From contig NZ_CAJATU010000070.1 in the NCBI RefSeq assembly GCF_903944925.1, positions 1 through 64,000 on the forward strand: a stretch of DNA of 64,000 nt. Direction: 5' to 3'. The DNA is from an uncultured Rhodopila sp. Lineage in GTDB: Bacteria > Pseudomonadota > Alphaproteobacteria > Acetobacterales > Acetobacteraceae. A program made the translations under genes and the position numbers. This document shows, one piece after another, positions 1-8,304 of this stretch (within the stretch, counting starts at the first letter, position 1; every line of letters starts with the position of its first letter). Under the pieces are notes generated by a model, which saw only the letters and a program-made list of their open reading frames with translations, had not been told where the DNA came from and searched no databases.

Positions 1-45
1 CGACGGTTCCTCCCGCCCCGCGGCCCGGCGGATCTACCAGCCAGG

Positions 46-135
46 GGGTGGCGAATTCACCGGCCTCGGGTGGCGATTTGAACCGGCCTCAGGTGGCGAA
101 TTCAATCGGCCTCGAGTGGCGATTTGCTCCGGCCC
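46..135. repeat. Four tandem ~22-23 bp repeats, IS21-like terminal repeats
   Basis: Four consecutive units begin near 46, 68, 91 and 114. Each has the core gtggcgaattca or gtggcgatttg followed by ccggcctc, and the two core variants alternate. IS21-family elements are known to carry multiple short terminal repeats, used as transposase binding sites, next to their ends; the pattern here resembles those. No istA or istB is visible, so this would be one end of an element lying left of the window, or a leftover end. The IS21 assignment is inference from repeat style only. Confidence 0.5.
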
Positions 136-241
136 GTGCAATTACAGGCCCATCAAACAGCGTGATCGTGCTCACCATGATCACTCCATGCCCCATTCGG
201 TACGGCTCAACCCCTACCACACGCTCGCGTGAACGCGTAGG

Positions 242-967
242 TTGCGGGCTATGCGGTTCAGCGGCGAAGGAACAATCGGGATCGTGCTTGGCCTTCTCGG
301 TTGCGCCGGGGTGGGCGTCCCAATGGTGATGCCTCAATATCTTTGGCTGGGCTGGGTCTTTATCGGCATCGCCCTCATAGGGTTCATCTTGTTGGGGTGT
401 AATCATCTTTTCGGACGACGGCAGGAGGGAAGCGATCCCGGTTCACTGCTTCCGGATATCCCGGTATCCGAAGCGGTTGACTACATCGTCAACGACACGA
501 CGACGCCGCTAAGATCCAGCCCAAAGGGGTATGACCCGGCGGCGGTCGGGCTGTTCCCGTGGACCGGCGAGCAGCACATGGACGCTCTGGAACAAATATT
601 CCAGCAGGCCACCCTGGGCCAACTGCACCTGTGGGGACAGATGCGGATCGGGCCACCGTCGGCACAGCGATATGGCGACGCGTTACGCGAGATTCCCAAA
701 GGATATTGGGAGTCTGCCGATTTCAATGTGTTGTTCTGTTTTCACGCATCAGATAGTCCTCAGACCAGAAGTCAGACCGGTGACGAGAACCTGACGACCT
801 ATAAGCGGCTCACCCTCAATCGGGGTGAGGTCAAAAGGCTCTGGCCGCAAAAGCGATTACTGAGGCGGTTTCGCGATTGGGCTACGCGCAAGCCCAGGCT
901 CTACCGCGACTCACAGGTCCGAGAGGCTCAAGCCTTCTATTCCAAGCGCGGCCAGCGTAGCCAATAG
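242..967 (+). CDS. Hypothetical protein with N-terminal membrane hairpin
   Basis: A 241-residue protein of unknown function. Residues about 10-55 contain two hydrophobic stretches (IGIVLGLLGCAGVGVPMV and WVFIGIALIGFILLG), consistent with two membrane helices. A soluble, charged C-terminal part of about 180 residues follows, with many Arg and Trp residues near its end. The longest frame starts with TTG at 242; an ATG at 251 is the more conventional start. It lies just inside the IS21-like repeats, and its last 57 bp overlap the convergent DUF6471 gene, so at least one end is uncertain. I do not recognise the family. Confidence 0.45.
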   Translation: MRAMRFSGEGTIGIVLGLLGCAGVGVPMVMPQYLWLGWVFIGIALIGFILLGCNHLFGRRQEGSDPGSLLPDIPVSEAVDYIVNDTTTPLRSSPKGYDPAAVGLFPWTGEQHMDALEQIFQQATLGQLHLWGQMRIGPPSAQRYGDALREIPKGYWESADFNVLFCFHASDSPQTRSQTGDENLTTYKRLTLNRGEVKRLWPQKRLLRRFRDWATRKPRLYRDSQVREAQAFYSKRGQRSQ

Positions 968-1153
968 AAACGTAGCTGCGAAGGTTCCCCTTCGCAGCTT
1001 CGCCTTGATCGATGCCTCTGTCTCCGCTGGCAGGCCATGCTCCTTCAGCCGCTCCGCCAAGTCGGCATAGGTAAGCCCGGCGCGCTTCAGCTCCGCCTTG
1101 ACAAAGCGGGAAGCCCGCAGCGCCAATTCTTCCTCAGTGGATGCCAATCCCAT
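911..1153 (-). CDS. DUF6471-domain small protein
   Basis: An 80-residue protein that looks like the DUF6471 family: an acidic N-terminus, then FVKAELKRAGLTYADLAERL, which resembles a small HTH-like fold, then a conserved Lys/Arg-rich segment (IKAKLRRGTFAATFLLATL). DUF6471 proteins are small, function unknown, often near mobile elements. The start at 1153 is preferred because aggag lies about 8 bases upstream; a longer frame begins at 1210 but has no such signal. It is divergent from the transposase and may share the intergenic promoter region. Confidence 0.6.
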   Translation of the reverse strand: MGLASTEEELALRASRFVKAELKRAGLTYADLAERLKEHGLPAETEASIKAKLRRGTFAATFLLATLAALGIEGLSLSDL

Positions 1154-1199
1154 AGGGTTCACTCCTGACCTAAAGGGATCATATCCGCGTCTTTTGTGA

Positions 1200-1229
1200 T
1201 TGACAAGCATCTTCCGGAAGGCTCATATA
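1200..1229 (+). promoter_or_regulatory. Candidate sigma70-type promoter for the transposase
   Basis: A TTGACA hexamer at 1200-1205 is followed after 17-18 bases by tcatat/catata (1223-1229). Between them sits a perfect 10-bp palindrome (cttccggaag, 1211-1220). The transposase ATG is at 1262, so a start site near 1235 would leave a short leader. Seen in sequence; function inferred. Confidence 0.45.
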
Positions 1230-1261
1230 TGCGTCGTAAGGCGCACATACGGAACCTTCCA

Positions 1262-2245
1262 ATGACACAGCACTTCCTCCTCTCTGCCAAGGCCCGGACC
1301 CTCTCCCTGGCGTCCATCTTCCGCATGACGGACGAGGAAGCCGAGACCGAGTTCCGCAACGTCCGTTGGGAAGGCGGCAAGCCGGTATGCCCGCACTGCG
1401 GCTGCCCGATCGTCTACGAATGCCGCCGCCCGTCCGGCTCGCTACGGTTCCGCTGCAAGGCGTGCCGGGAGGATTTCAGCATCACCAGCGGCACCCTGTT
1501 CGCCTTCCACAAGATGCCGCTCCGGACCTATCTGGCGGCAACGTGCATCTTCATCAACGAGGTCAAGGGCAAGTCCGCCCTGGCGCTGTCCCGTGATCTG
1601 GACTGCCAATACAAGACGGCCTTCGTCCTGTCCCACAAACTCCGGGAAGCCATGGCGTTCGAGTTGAAGGGCATGCAGATCGGCGGCGAAGGCGAGACGG
1701 TAGAGGTCGATGGCGGCTACTTCGGCGGCTACGTGAAGCCCGCCAACCACAAAGAGAACCGCCGGGATCGCCGTCTTGCCAAGAACCAGAACGGCAAGCG
1801 CAAGGTCGTCGTGGTGGCTCGCGAGCGTGGCGGCCGGACGCTGCCGTCCGTGTTCAAAGCCGAGGTCGATAGCATGGGCTTCATCATTCAGCGGGTGAAC
1901 CCGGAGTCCAAGCTGGTAGCGGACGAAGCCACTTCGTGGAACGCGCTGCACGCCAAGTTCGATGTTGCCCGGATCGACCACAGCCAACTCTACAGCAACG
2001 GCGCCGGCACCTATTCGAACGGGGCGGAGTCCTTCTTCTCCCGGATGCGCCGGGCCGAGATCGGGCATCACCACCACATCGCCGGGGCTTATCTGATCCG
2101 GTATGCGCAGGAAAGCGCGTGGCGTGAGGATCACCGCCGGGCGCCGAACGGGACGCAGGTCCGGGCCGTGACGACGTTGGCGATGGCCGCGCCTACCTCG
2201 GTGGACTGGTGTGGGTATTGGCAGCGGAGCCGGAAGGCGGCATAG
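1262..2245 (+). mobile_element. IS1595-family transposase (ISXO2-like)
   Basis: A 327-residue transposase. An N-terminal zinc ribbon (CPHCGC near residue 44, then FRCKAC) is followed by the DDE/N-type ISXO2-like domain with motifs EVDGGYFGGYVKP, KVVVVARERGGR, VADEATSWNALH and YSNGAGTYSNGAESFFSRMR. The pattern ExxDGGYFGG plus NGAESFFSRMR is characteristic of IS1595 elements. The start at 1262 (MTQHFLLSA) fits family N-termini; a longer frame reaches back to 1196. I could not find convincing terminal inverted repeats, so element ends are not assigned. The gene looks intact. It sits between unknown small genes in an accessory patch. Confidence 0.85.
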
Positions 2246-2270
2246 ATACGGTCGGAAAACGGGGGCGAGA

Positions 2271-2564
2271 ATGAGCGACGGCGAAGAGATATCTGAGGAA
2301 GAAAAGGACGAGATGTCTAAGGAGATTGCAGGGCAGTGCTTGCCGCTTCTCGTTGACAGACCACTAAAGTTCCATTTCTGCGCTCAAACAGGAGCACTCC
2401 AGGTATGGGCGGCTTCGAACCCGATGTTGAATCGCGTCGCGCTTCCCCTCCTGCTGAATATAACAGCGGCAGCAACGCAAGACTTGCTACTTCTGGCGGA
2501 AGCGATTCGAACCAATCCGGGTAAAGATATCGAAGGCTACGGGCGAGAGCCCAACGTGCAATAG
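2271..2564 (+). CDS. Hypothetical acidic small protein
   Basis: A 97-residue protein of unknown family. The N-terminus is very acidic (SDGEEISEEEKDEMSKE), followed by a mixed region with a hydrophobic helix-like segment (NRVALPLLLNITAAATQDLL). The ATG at 2271 lies 25 bases after the transposase stop, on the same strand, so it could be an IS1595 passenger gene or simply the next gene; IS1595 elements sometimes carry passengers. No recognised motif. Confidence 0.45.
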   Translation: MSDGEEISEEEKDEMSKEIAGQCLPLLVDRPLKFHFCAQTGALQVWAASNPMLNRVALPLLLNITAAATQDLLLLAEAIRTNPGKDIEGYGREPNVQ

Positions 2565-2623
2565 CGATGGTGATGTGCGTCATCCCTCATCAATGTCGTC
2601 ACGACACGCCGGCCCTATGATGC

Positions 2624-3055
2624 TTATGGAAGGCCCCATCGCGCTCCTAACCCATGCCCCACCTTCTGCACCGCCCCGTCAACAGACATCCGGTGCAGCG
2701 CCCAAAGGAACGACCGGTTCAACTGCTGCCGTATCGCCTTGTCCTCGGGGTCCAGCCCCTTATCCGCCATCGCCCCGCGCACGATCGTCTCCGCCGCCAT
2801 CGGCTCCGTAGCCGTGCGCAGCGCGTCCCTGATCCGGCGGGATATCTCCCCGTTGCCGAACCAGCCGTTGCGCGAGGTCGGACGCTTGGCGGCGATGCGC
2901 TCGGGTATCGCGTCGGGGTCGAACAGCCGGAGCGTGGCGTCTATGTGCGCCAGGTCCGCGCGTGCCTGCCGGGTGCGTTCTTCCAGGTCCGCGATCCGGC
3001 CGGATACCTCGGCGCGCTTTTCTGTCAGGGCGTGGATGATGGGTGACTGTGCCAT
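2624..3055 (-). CDS. Hypothetical protein, coiled coil plus winged-helix-like C-terminus
   Basis: A 143-residue protein. Residues about 8-45 form an amphipathic Glu/Arg-rich coiled coil (EKRAEVSGRIADLEERTRQ). The C-terminal half (SRRIRDALRTATEPMAAETI, later QLNRSFLWALHRM) resembles a winged-helix regulatory fold often found in small alphaproteobacterial accessory proteins. Codon use and a clean start support a real gene. Its 5' two thirds are overlapped out of frame by the tail of the TIR-NB-ARC-TPR reading frame, which suggests that tail is not authentic protein. Function unknown. Confidence 0.55.
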   Translation of the reverse strand: MAQSPIIHALTEKRAEVSGRIADLEERTRQARADLAHIDATLRLFDPDAIPERIAAKRPTSRNGWFGNGEISRRIRDALRTATEPMAAETIVRGAMADKGLDPEDKAIRQQLNRSFLWALHRMSVDGAVQKVGHGLGARWGLP

Positions 3056-5207
3056 GGCAGATATAGTAGGATGCCGGGGCGATCGGTGCCGCTATGGTGT
3101 GGTGGCGGTTGCTACCTAATACCGCGCTGCTGAGCGTGTCCGGATGCTCCGCCCCGAGCACGCGCTCGCGGCTCCCCAGCGCGCGCCGATACAGCGGCAA
3201 GGCCGCGGACGCGTCGCCCAGCGCTTGCAGGCAACTCGCCAGATTGCCCACGCTGATGAGCGTGTCCGGATGCTCCGCCCCGAGCACACGCTCGTGGCCT
3301 TCCAGCGCCCGCCGATACAACGGCAAGGCCGCGGGCGCGTCGCCCAGCGTTTCCAGGCAATACGCCAGATTGTTCACGCTGCCGAGCGTGTCCGGATGCT
3401 CCGCCCCGAGCACACGCTCGCGGCTCTCCAGCGCCCGCCGATACAGCGGCAAGGCCGCGGACGCGTCGCCCAACGCGTGCTGGCAACCCGCCAGATTGTT
3501 CACGCTGGTAAGCGTGGCCGGATGCTCCGCCCCGAGCACACGCTCGCGGCTCTCCAGCGCCCGCCGGTACAGCGGCACGGCCGCGGACGCGTCACCGCTG
3601 CCTTCGAGGAAGCAGGCCGCGAGATTGAGAAGTTTGGACAAACCGGCGCCCGGCTCCGCCGCGGCGAGGCGCCGCGCCAGGGCTTGCTGATGCGGCAGCA
3701 GCAGGCGGCACAGCGGCCACACCGCCGCGTCGCGGTATCCATACGGAAACGCCGCAACGAGGCGGCCGAGTGCTGCATCCCGGCCCACCGCATCCTCACA
3801 CCTCGCCGTCAGCCGCCCCCGCACCACCGCCTGCACCAGCCGATGCACCGACACGGTGGCCACGACATCCCCCTCCGGACCCGCCGTCACCAGCGACACC
3901 GCCGTCAGCGCCGCCAGCGCCGCCTCCCGCTCCTCCTCCGGCATCGCATTATCCAGCAACATCAACGGTATCCGCTCCGGCGCGAACCACGCAAACTGCC
4001 CGAGCACCGCCTCGGCCGCCGCCCCCGCGTGCTCGATCGCGAGCTCGAACGTCGCCGCGACGCTGACAGGATAGTCCGGGTTGCGGTTTGGCCGGCGGAT
4101 CAGCGCCTCCACCCGGCGCGTGTAGCCGTCGAAGCTGCACCTTGTCGCCTTCGCGTAAGCCGCCGCCTGGTCCAGCGCCAGCGGCAGGCAGCCGAGTTCC
4201 CGCGCCAGCCGCTCCGCCCCCGCCGCATCCTCCCGCCCCGCGCGGCGTTGCAGCAGCGCGACCGCCTCATCCAGCGGCATCTCCGCCACCGGCAGCGCCG
4301 CCGCATGACTGTCCCAGTCCGGGTTGCGCGAGGTCACCAGCACGCAGGCGCCGCGCGCCGGCAGCAGCCCGGTCAAAGCCTCCGGCCCGGGCGCGTTGTC
4401 GTAGACCAGCAGGAACCGGCCGCGGCGCTTCTCGATCTCCCGCAACGCGCCGATCGCCGCCTGCTCCGTCGGCGTATCCGGCGGCAGACGCGGGTCCATC
4501 GCCCGCGCCAGCTCGGCCAGCCCCGCCATCGTCCCCAGTCTGTCGGCTGCGATGATCCACCAGACGGAGTCGAACCCGTCCCCATGCCGCGCGACATACT
4601 CCCTTGCCAGCGAGGTCTTGCCGACGCCGCCCAGCCCATGCACCGCCGCCTGAGTCAGCGCCGCCGTGCCGTCCACCACCGACAACGCCGCGTGCATATC
4701 GGCCAAAAGCGCGCCGCGGCCGGTAAACAGCCGGTTCTCCAGCGGCATGGCGCCGCCGAACAGCCGCGGCACCGGACGGGAGGCGGGCGCCCGGCCCTCC
4801 GCCACCGCCAGGATGATGTCCCGCCGCTTCGCCGGGTCGTCCTCGCCGAACAGGTCGCCGAAGGTGGCGCTGTGCAGGAGGCCCCCTGGCACCCCGGAGT
4901 CGCAGCGCAGCACGCCGATGCGGCGCCGCCCGTCGCTGACCGCGACCGCGGCGAGGAAGTTATGAAACTCCGACCGCGTCCAGAAACTGTCGTGGTAGTC
5001 GGCGGTGTGCAGGATCAGCAAATGGCGGCACTGCTTCAGCGCGTCGTCGATGTCGCGGACGAACTGGCCGGAGGCGGCGAAGTCGTAGTCCTGAACACGG
5101 ACTTTGTAGCCCGCGGCCGCCAGCACATCGGCGGCCTCCTTCGCCAGCACGGCGGCGGTGCCGCGGCGGGAGATGAAGTAGTCGAAGCTGAAGTCGCCGC
5201 CGTCCAT
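2760..5207 (-). CDS. TIR-NB-ARC-TPR (STAND-type) immune-like protein, 3' end scrambled
   Basis: The 815-residue frame has three parts. Residues 1-140 are a TIR domain (FDYFISRRGTAAVLAKEAA; WTRSEF fits the WxxxE motif that carries the catalytic Glu of NAD-cleaving TIRs). Residues about 145-430 are an NB-ARC NTPase with Walker A GLGGVGKTSLA and Walker B RFLLVYDNA. From about residue 535 come near-identical 42-residue TPR units (LYRRALESRERVLGAEHP). Known relatives sense infection through the repeats and deplete NAD. The last unit stops after HPDTLSSA near 3119; about 120 residues then read out of frame through the neighbouring small gene. This indicates loss of the native 3' end by recombination. 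Function retained or not is unclear. Confidence 0.8.
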   Translation of the reverse strand: MDGGDFSFDYFISRRGTAAVLAKEAADVLAAAGYKVRVQDYDFAASGQFVRDIDDALKQCRHLLILHTADYHDSFWTRSEFHNFLAAVAVSDGRRRIGVLRCDSGVPGGLLHSATFGDLFGEDDPAKRRDIILAVAEGRAPASRPVPRLFGGAMPLENRLFTGRGALLADMHAALSVVDGTAALTQAAVHGLGGVGKTSLAREYVARHGDGFDSVWWIIAADRLGTMAGLAELARAMDPRLPPDTPTEQAAIGALREIEKRRGRFLLVYDNAPGPEALTGLLPARGACVLVTSRNPDWDSHAAALPVAEMPLDEAVALLQRRAGREDAAGAERLARELGCLPLALDQAAAYAKATRCSFDGYTRRVEALIRRPNRNPDYPVSVAATFELAIEHAGAAAEAVLGQFAWFAPERIPLMLLDNAMPEEEREAALAALTAVSLVTAGPEGDVVATVSVHRLVQAVVRGRLTARCEDAVGRDAALGRLVAAFPYGYRDAAVWPLCRLLLPHQQALARRLAAAEPGAGLSKLLNLAACFLEGSGDASAAVPLYRRALESRERVLGAEHPATLTSVNNLAGCQHALGDASAALPLYRRALESRERVLGAEHPDTLGSVNNLAYCLETLGDAPAALPLYRRALEGHERVLGAEHPDTLISVGNLASCLQALGDASAALPLYRRALGSRERVLGAEHPDTLSSAVLGSNRHHTIAAPIAPASYYICHGTVTHHPRPDRKARRGIRPDRGPGRTHPAGTRGPGAHRRHAPAVRPRRDTRAHRRQASDLAQRLVRQRGDIPPDQGRAAHGYGADGGGDDRARGDGG
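3132..3635. repeat. 126-bp tandem repeats encoding TPR units
   Basis: The block starting gagcgtgtccggatgctccg recurs at 3132, 3258, 3384 and 3510, exactly 126 bp apart, each encoding one 42-residue TPR unit of the TIR-NB-ARC protein on the minus strand. The first three copies are near identical at the DNA level and the fourth is slightly diverged, so the array expanded recently or is kept alike by gene conversion. Confidence 0.85.
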
Positions 5208-5335
5208 CCGAGGACCCGTCTGCCGGAACAGTTCCTATCGTGCATCGGGCGACACGAACTCACAAGGCCAGCCGGTGTTTGCCATCCCGCCCGTTCCCGC
5301 CCATCCTGCCCTCGAACCACCTAGGAGCCCCACCC

Positions 5336-6259
5336 ATGCGCATAGCCGTCATCGGCGCCGGAGGCGTCGGCGGAGCCTTCGGAGCCGCCCTGGCACAGGC
5401 CGGCGCCGACGTCACCTTCGTCGCCCGCGGCGCCCACCTCAACGCCATCCGCGCCAACGGCCTGCGCGTACAGGGCGGCCGCGGCGAGACCATCCTCAAT
5501 CCCGCGACCGCCACGGACGACCCCGCCACTATCGGTCCAGTCGATTTCGTCCTGTTCTGCGTCAAGCTGTGGGACGTCGAGACCGCGGGCGCCGCGATCA
5601 AGCCGCTGATTGGCCCCGCCACCGCGGTGATCCCGTTGCAGAACGGCATCGATGCCGCGGACCGCCTGATCCCGATCCTCGGCGCGCCCGCCGTGATGGG
5701 CGGAGTCGCCCAGATCAGCGCCACCATCGCCGCCCCCGGCGTGATCCAGCAAACCGGCAGCTTCATGCGCCTGATCTTCGGCGAACTGGCCGGCGGCCGC
5801 AGCGCCCGCGGCGAGGCGTTCCTGGCGTTGTGCGAAAAAGCCGGCTTCGACGCGACCCACAGCGATCATATCCTGACCGATCTGTGGATGAAGTTCATCC
5901 TGCTGGCGACCAACAGCGCGATCACCGCGGCGACCCGCACACCGCTGGGCAAGCTGCGCGACGACCCCGACATCGCGCCGCTGTTCACCCGCGCCGCGGC
6001 CGAGGTCGTCGCCGTCGGCCGCGCCAAGGGCATCTCGCTGCCGGACGATGCGGCGGACAAGACCTTCGGTTTCACGCTCAACGCCCCGCCCGGGATGATG
6101 GCCTCCATGGCACACGACCTGATCAAGGGCAGCCGGATCGAGCTGCCCTGGCTGTCCGGCAAGGTGGTCGCCCTGGGCCGGGAGCTCGGGGTGCCGACCC
6201 CGGTGCATGAGGTGCTGTATGCGGTGCTGAAGCCGTTCGTGAACGGGGCGGCGGGGTAA
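5336..6259 (+). CDS. panE: 2-dehydropantoate 2-reductase (ketopantoate reductase)
   Basis: A 307-residue NADPH-dependent reductase of the PanE/ApbA family, converting ketopantoate to pantoate for coenzyme A synthesis. The N-terminal Rossmann motif is GAGGVGGAFG; VKLWDVETA and PLQNGIDA follow the family pattern around the nucleotide site, and the helical C-terminal domain contains MKFILLATNSAITAATRTPL. The start at 5336 has aggag 9 bases upstream. Length is normal. Paralogues act on other 2-keto acids, so the exact substrate is not certain. It is divergent from the TIR gene and convergent with the methyltransferase. Confidence 0.85.
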   Translation: MRIAVIGAGGVGGAFGAALAQAGADVTFVARGAHLNAIRANGLRVQGGRGETILNPATATDDPATIGPVDFVLFCVKLWDVETAGAAIKPLIGPATAVIPLQNGIDAADRLIPILGAPAVMGGVAQISATIAAPGVIQQTGSFMRLIFGELAGGRSARGEAFLALCEKAGFDATHSDHILTDLWMKFILLATNSAITAATRTPLGKLRDDPDIAPLFTRAAAEVVAVGRAKGISLPDDAADKTFGFTLNAPPGMMASMAHDLIKGSRIELPWLSGKVVALGRELGVPTPVHEVLYAVLKPFVNGAAG

Positions 6260-6272
6260 ACCCGGGGTAACC

Positions 6273-7160
6273 CTACCCCCCGCCCCGGCTGATCGCGTGC
6301 CAGCGCATCATGCGCAGCCGCCCCTCCTTCACCAGCCGCCAGCGCAGCAGCCAGCGCTCCGCCTCCGCGACCAGCCTTGCGGCCTTGGCGGGGTCCGGCC
6401 GCGCGCCGCGCAGATCGCGCACCACCGCCTGCCAACCCTGCAGCACCTGCGCGATATGCCGCTCCGAAATGTCCTCGGCGACGCGAACATCCATCCCGAC
6501 TCGCCCCAGTATGCGCGTGACCGCCGCCGAAGGCTGCAACCCCGCCGGATCGCGCCGCTCCAGCGCCGCCCAGCGCGCCAGGGCGGGATGGGCGGCGTCC
6601 AGCTTTTCCTCGGCCACCAGGTCCGTGATCACCAGCTGCCCCGACGGCTTCAGCGCCCGCGCCAGGCCATCCAGTATCGGCTCGGCCTCGACGCCGATCA
6701 GCGGCTCCATCGCGACGCAGTGATGGTATTTGCGGGTTTCGAACACCGGCTTGTCCGGCTGCCACAGGCCGATGCCGACTTTGCGTCCCAGTTCGGAGCG
6801 GGCGATCAGGGCGTGCGCCGCGTCCACCAGCTCCGGTTCGTTCTCCAGCGCGGCGACCCAGGCGCCGAATTCCCGGGTGATGGCGCAGGCCGCCCCGCCC
6901 GGGCCGCCGCCAACCAGCAGCAGGCTGTGCGCCGGAGACGGGCCGAGCGTCCGGGTCAGCCGCAGCGCCTCGACCTCACCTCCCGGCAGGCCGAAACCCT
7001 CGCCCCAGAGCGCATCGGCCAAGGCGATCCGCTCGCGCGGCCAGGGGGTGCGGGGAGCAGCCTCGGCGGCCGGCGCGTCGGCCACGGGCGCGGGCGCGGC
7101 GACCGCCCGGGGCGCCGCGTGCGATCGTCCGAACCAACTTGCAAACGCCGAGGCCAGCAT
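6273..7160 (-). CDS. SAM-dependent methyltransferase-like protein
   Basis: A 295-residue protein. After an Ala/Pro-rich N-terminal stretch (to about residue 40) comes a Rossmann-like methyltransferase core: LLLVGGGPGGAACAI corresponds to motif I, ALENEPELVDAA to the acidic ribose-binding loop, and LKPSGQLVITDLVAEEKLD to motif V. The C-terminus is helical and basic (RWLLRWRLVKEGRLRMMRWH). The substrate cannot be predicted. It is transcribed convergently with panE and divergently from dctP. Confidence 0.65.
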   Translation of the reverse strand: MLASAFASWFGRSHAAPRAVAAPAPVADAPAAEAAPRTPWPRERIALADALWGEGFGLPGGEVEALRLTRTLGPSPAHSLLLVGGGPGGAACAITREFGAWVAALENEPELVDAAHALIARSELGRKVGIGLWQPDKPVFETRKYHHCVAMEPLIGVEAEPILDGLARALKPSGQLVITDLVAEEKLDAAHPALARWAALERRDPAGLQPSAAVTRILGRVGMDVRVAEDISERHIAQVLQGWQAVVRDLRGARPDPAKAARLVAEAERWLLRWRLVKEGRLRMMRWHAISRGGG

Positions 7161-7296
7161 GCTTCCGCTCTCCAGGCGGCGACCCTAGCCCGGGAACCTT
7201 ACCAAAACCTTTACGGGACGCGCCGAAGCGCCCCTTGCCTCGCCGCCGCCAGCCGTTATTTTGCTGCCCGGACGAAACGCCCCAAGGATGCCAACA

Positions 7297-8304
7297 ATGA
7301 TCTCCCTCGACCGCCGCAGCCTGCTTGCCGGGGCCGCGCTGCCTCTGTTCGCCATCCGCACCCGCCCCGCCCGTGCCGCGGAGTTCAACCTGAAGCTGGC
7401 GAACAACTCGCCGGCCACGCATCCGCAGAGCGTGCGCCAGCAAGAGGCCGCGGACCGCATCAAGGCGGCGACCAACGGCGCGGTGGAGATCCAGGTTTTT
7501 CCGAACAACCAGTTGGGGTCCGATACCGATACCCTGTCGCAGTTGCGGTCCGGCGCGGTCGATTTCTTCACCTTGTCCGGGCTGATCCTGGCCACCTTGG
7601 TGCCGCCCGCCTCGATCAACGGCGTCGGCTTCGCCTTCAAGGACTACGACACGGTCTGGAAAGCCATGGACGGCCGCCTCGGCGGCTATGTCCGCCAGGA
7701 GATCAACAAGCGCGGGCTGATCGCCATGGAGAAGATGTGGGACAACGGGTTCCGCCAGATCACCAGCTCCACGCATCCGATCGCGCAGCCGGCGGACCTG
7801 AAGGGCTTCAAGATCCGCGTGCCGGTGTCGCCGCTGTGGACCAGCATGTTCCAGGCGCTGGGCGCTTCGCCGATAAGCATCAACTTCTCCGAGGTGTATT
7901 CGGCGCTGCAGACGAAGATCGCCGAGGGCCAGGAAAACCCGCTGACCCTGATCCAGATCGCCAAGCTGTACGAAGTGCAGAAATACTGCTCGATGACCAG
8001 CCACATGTGGGACGGCTTCTGGATGCTGGCGAACAAGAACAATTTCGCCGGGCTGCCGCCCGACGCGCAGGCGATCGTGACGAAGGAGCTGAACCGCTCC
8101 GCGCTGGACGAACGCGCCGACATCGCCAGGCTGAACGGCTCGGTCGCCGATGACCTGAAGTCGAAGGGGCTGGTCTTCGTGGAGGTGGACAAGCCGGCCT
8201 TCCGCCAGGCGCTGAAATCCGCCGGCTTCTACGCCGACTGGAAGAAGAAATACGGCGACGAGGCCTGGGGCATCCTGGAATCCGAAGTCGGCACGCTGTC
8301 TTGA
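7297..8304 (+). CDS. dctP: TRAP transporter solute-binding protein, DctP family
   Basis: A 335-residue periplasmic binding protein. The signal peptide contains RRSLLAGAALPLF and ends near ARA. The mature protein shows the DctP pattern: LKLANNSPATHPQS, a conserved Arg region FKIRVPVSPLW, and YSALQTKIAEGQENPL with the typical GQENP motif. It would deliver a carboxylic acid to the membrane subunits encoded next; the ligand is not evident. aagg lies 9 bases before the ATG at 7297; an alternative ATG at 7288 exists. The stop codon overlaps the start of dctQM. Confidence 0.9.
   Translation: MISLDRRSLLAGAALPLFAIRTRPARAAEFNLKLANNSPATHPQSVRQQEAADRIKAATNGAVEIQVFPNNQLGSDTDTLSQLRSGAVDFFTLSGLILATLVPPASINGVGFAFKDYDTVWKAMDGRLGGYVRQEINKRGLIAMEKMWDNGFRQITSSTHPIAQPADLKGFKIRVPVSPLWTSMFQALGASPISINFSEVYSALQTKIAEGQENPLTLIQIAKLYEVQKYCSMTSHMWDGFWMLANKNNFAGLPPDAQAIVTKELNRSALDERADIARLNGSVADDLKSKGLVFVEVDKPAFRQALKSAGFYADWKKKYGDEAWGILESEVGTLS

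Noticed and set aside
2760-3118. C-terminal ~120 residues of the TIR-NB-ARC-TPR frame as a real domain
   Set aside because: They are the neighbouring small gene read out of frame, Arg/His/Pro-rich and unlike TPR sequence.
3132-3635. CRISPR-like or non-coding tandem repeat
   Set aside because: The 126-bp units are in frame and encode TPR motifs.
3144-5324. Long open frame opposite the TIR gene
   Set aside because: High-GC antisense shadow; Arg/Gln-rich with no domain.
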